A stretch of DNA of 5,452 nucleotides from Chloroflexota bacterium (GTDB lineage: Bacteria > Chloroflexota > Anaerolineae > Promineifilales > Promineifilaceae): NCBI GenBank assembly GCA_020353135.1, contig CP070688.1, positions 2,580,215-2,585,666 on the forward strand. The letters run 5' to 3'. The notes beneath the pieces are model-generated. The model was given only the letters and a program-made list of their open reading frames with translations. It did not search any database and was not told the origin of the DNA. The position numbers and the translations under genes are program-made. Positions 5,443 through 5,452 of this stretch are shown here, piece after piece. How positions within the stretch are numbered: the first letter of the stretch is position 1; every line of letters starts with the position of its first letter.

Positions 5443-5452
5443 CTTTTTCTGG

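Noticed and set aside
5217..5443. Two overlapping minus-strand ORFs of 69 and 74 codons at the right end
   Set aside because: They are Cys/His/Ser-rich with no domain pattern, have no ribosome site, and run against the strong rightward promoter at 5267-5296.

Overview
The window holds three long coding regions and three informative intergenic stretches. It looks like a G+C-rich, free-living bacterium. The closest fit I can offer from memory is Chloroflexota (Anaerolineae/Caldilineae-like). The reasons are a DUF2079-type polytopic membrane protein with an extra C-terminal beta-sandwich, a GT-C glycosyltransferase with an 'AWTAGYG'-type segment after its last membrane helix, and a secreted protein with a Thr/Pro linker of the 'TPPTPTPSPTPEP' kind. 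This placement is inference from style and not a database match. No rRNA, tRNA, transposase, integrase or CRISPR array is visible.

Layout. Positions 1011 to 1 (minus strand) encode the first 337 residues of a secreted multidomain protein that runs off the left edge. Positions 1012-1530 are a 519-base AT-richer gap with no convincing gene but two perfect inverted repeats. Positions 3402 to 1531 (minus) encode a 623-residue DUF2079-family membrane protein. Positions 3403-3622 form a divergent promoter region. Positions 3623-5158 (plus) encode a 511-residue GT-C/PMT-like glycosyltransferase, closed by a strong GC hairpin. Positions 5205-5452 contain no convincing gene, but they hold the best promoter match in the window, a 10-bp palindrome just upstream of it, a potential RNA stem downstream of it, and a short helically phased repeat at the right edge.

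How the parts may work together. Two lipid-linked-sugar type membrane enzymes are transcribed divergently from one 220-base region. The minus-strand one lies upstream, on the same strand, of a gene for a secreted protein with a Thr/Pro-rich linker. A simple reading is cell-envelope or surface-protein glycosylation, with the secreted protein as a possible but unproven acceptor. None of the three main starts has a recognisable Shine-Dalgarno sequence. The DUF2079 gene appears to be transcribed from an extended -10 promoter that would put its mRNA start only a few bases before the ATG, so near-leaderless initiation is the most interesting regulatory reading. I found no clear evidence of a wholly new multi-gene system. 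The most unusual material is in the non-coding DNA.
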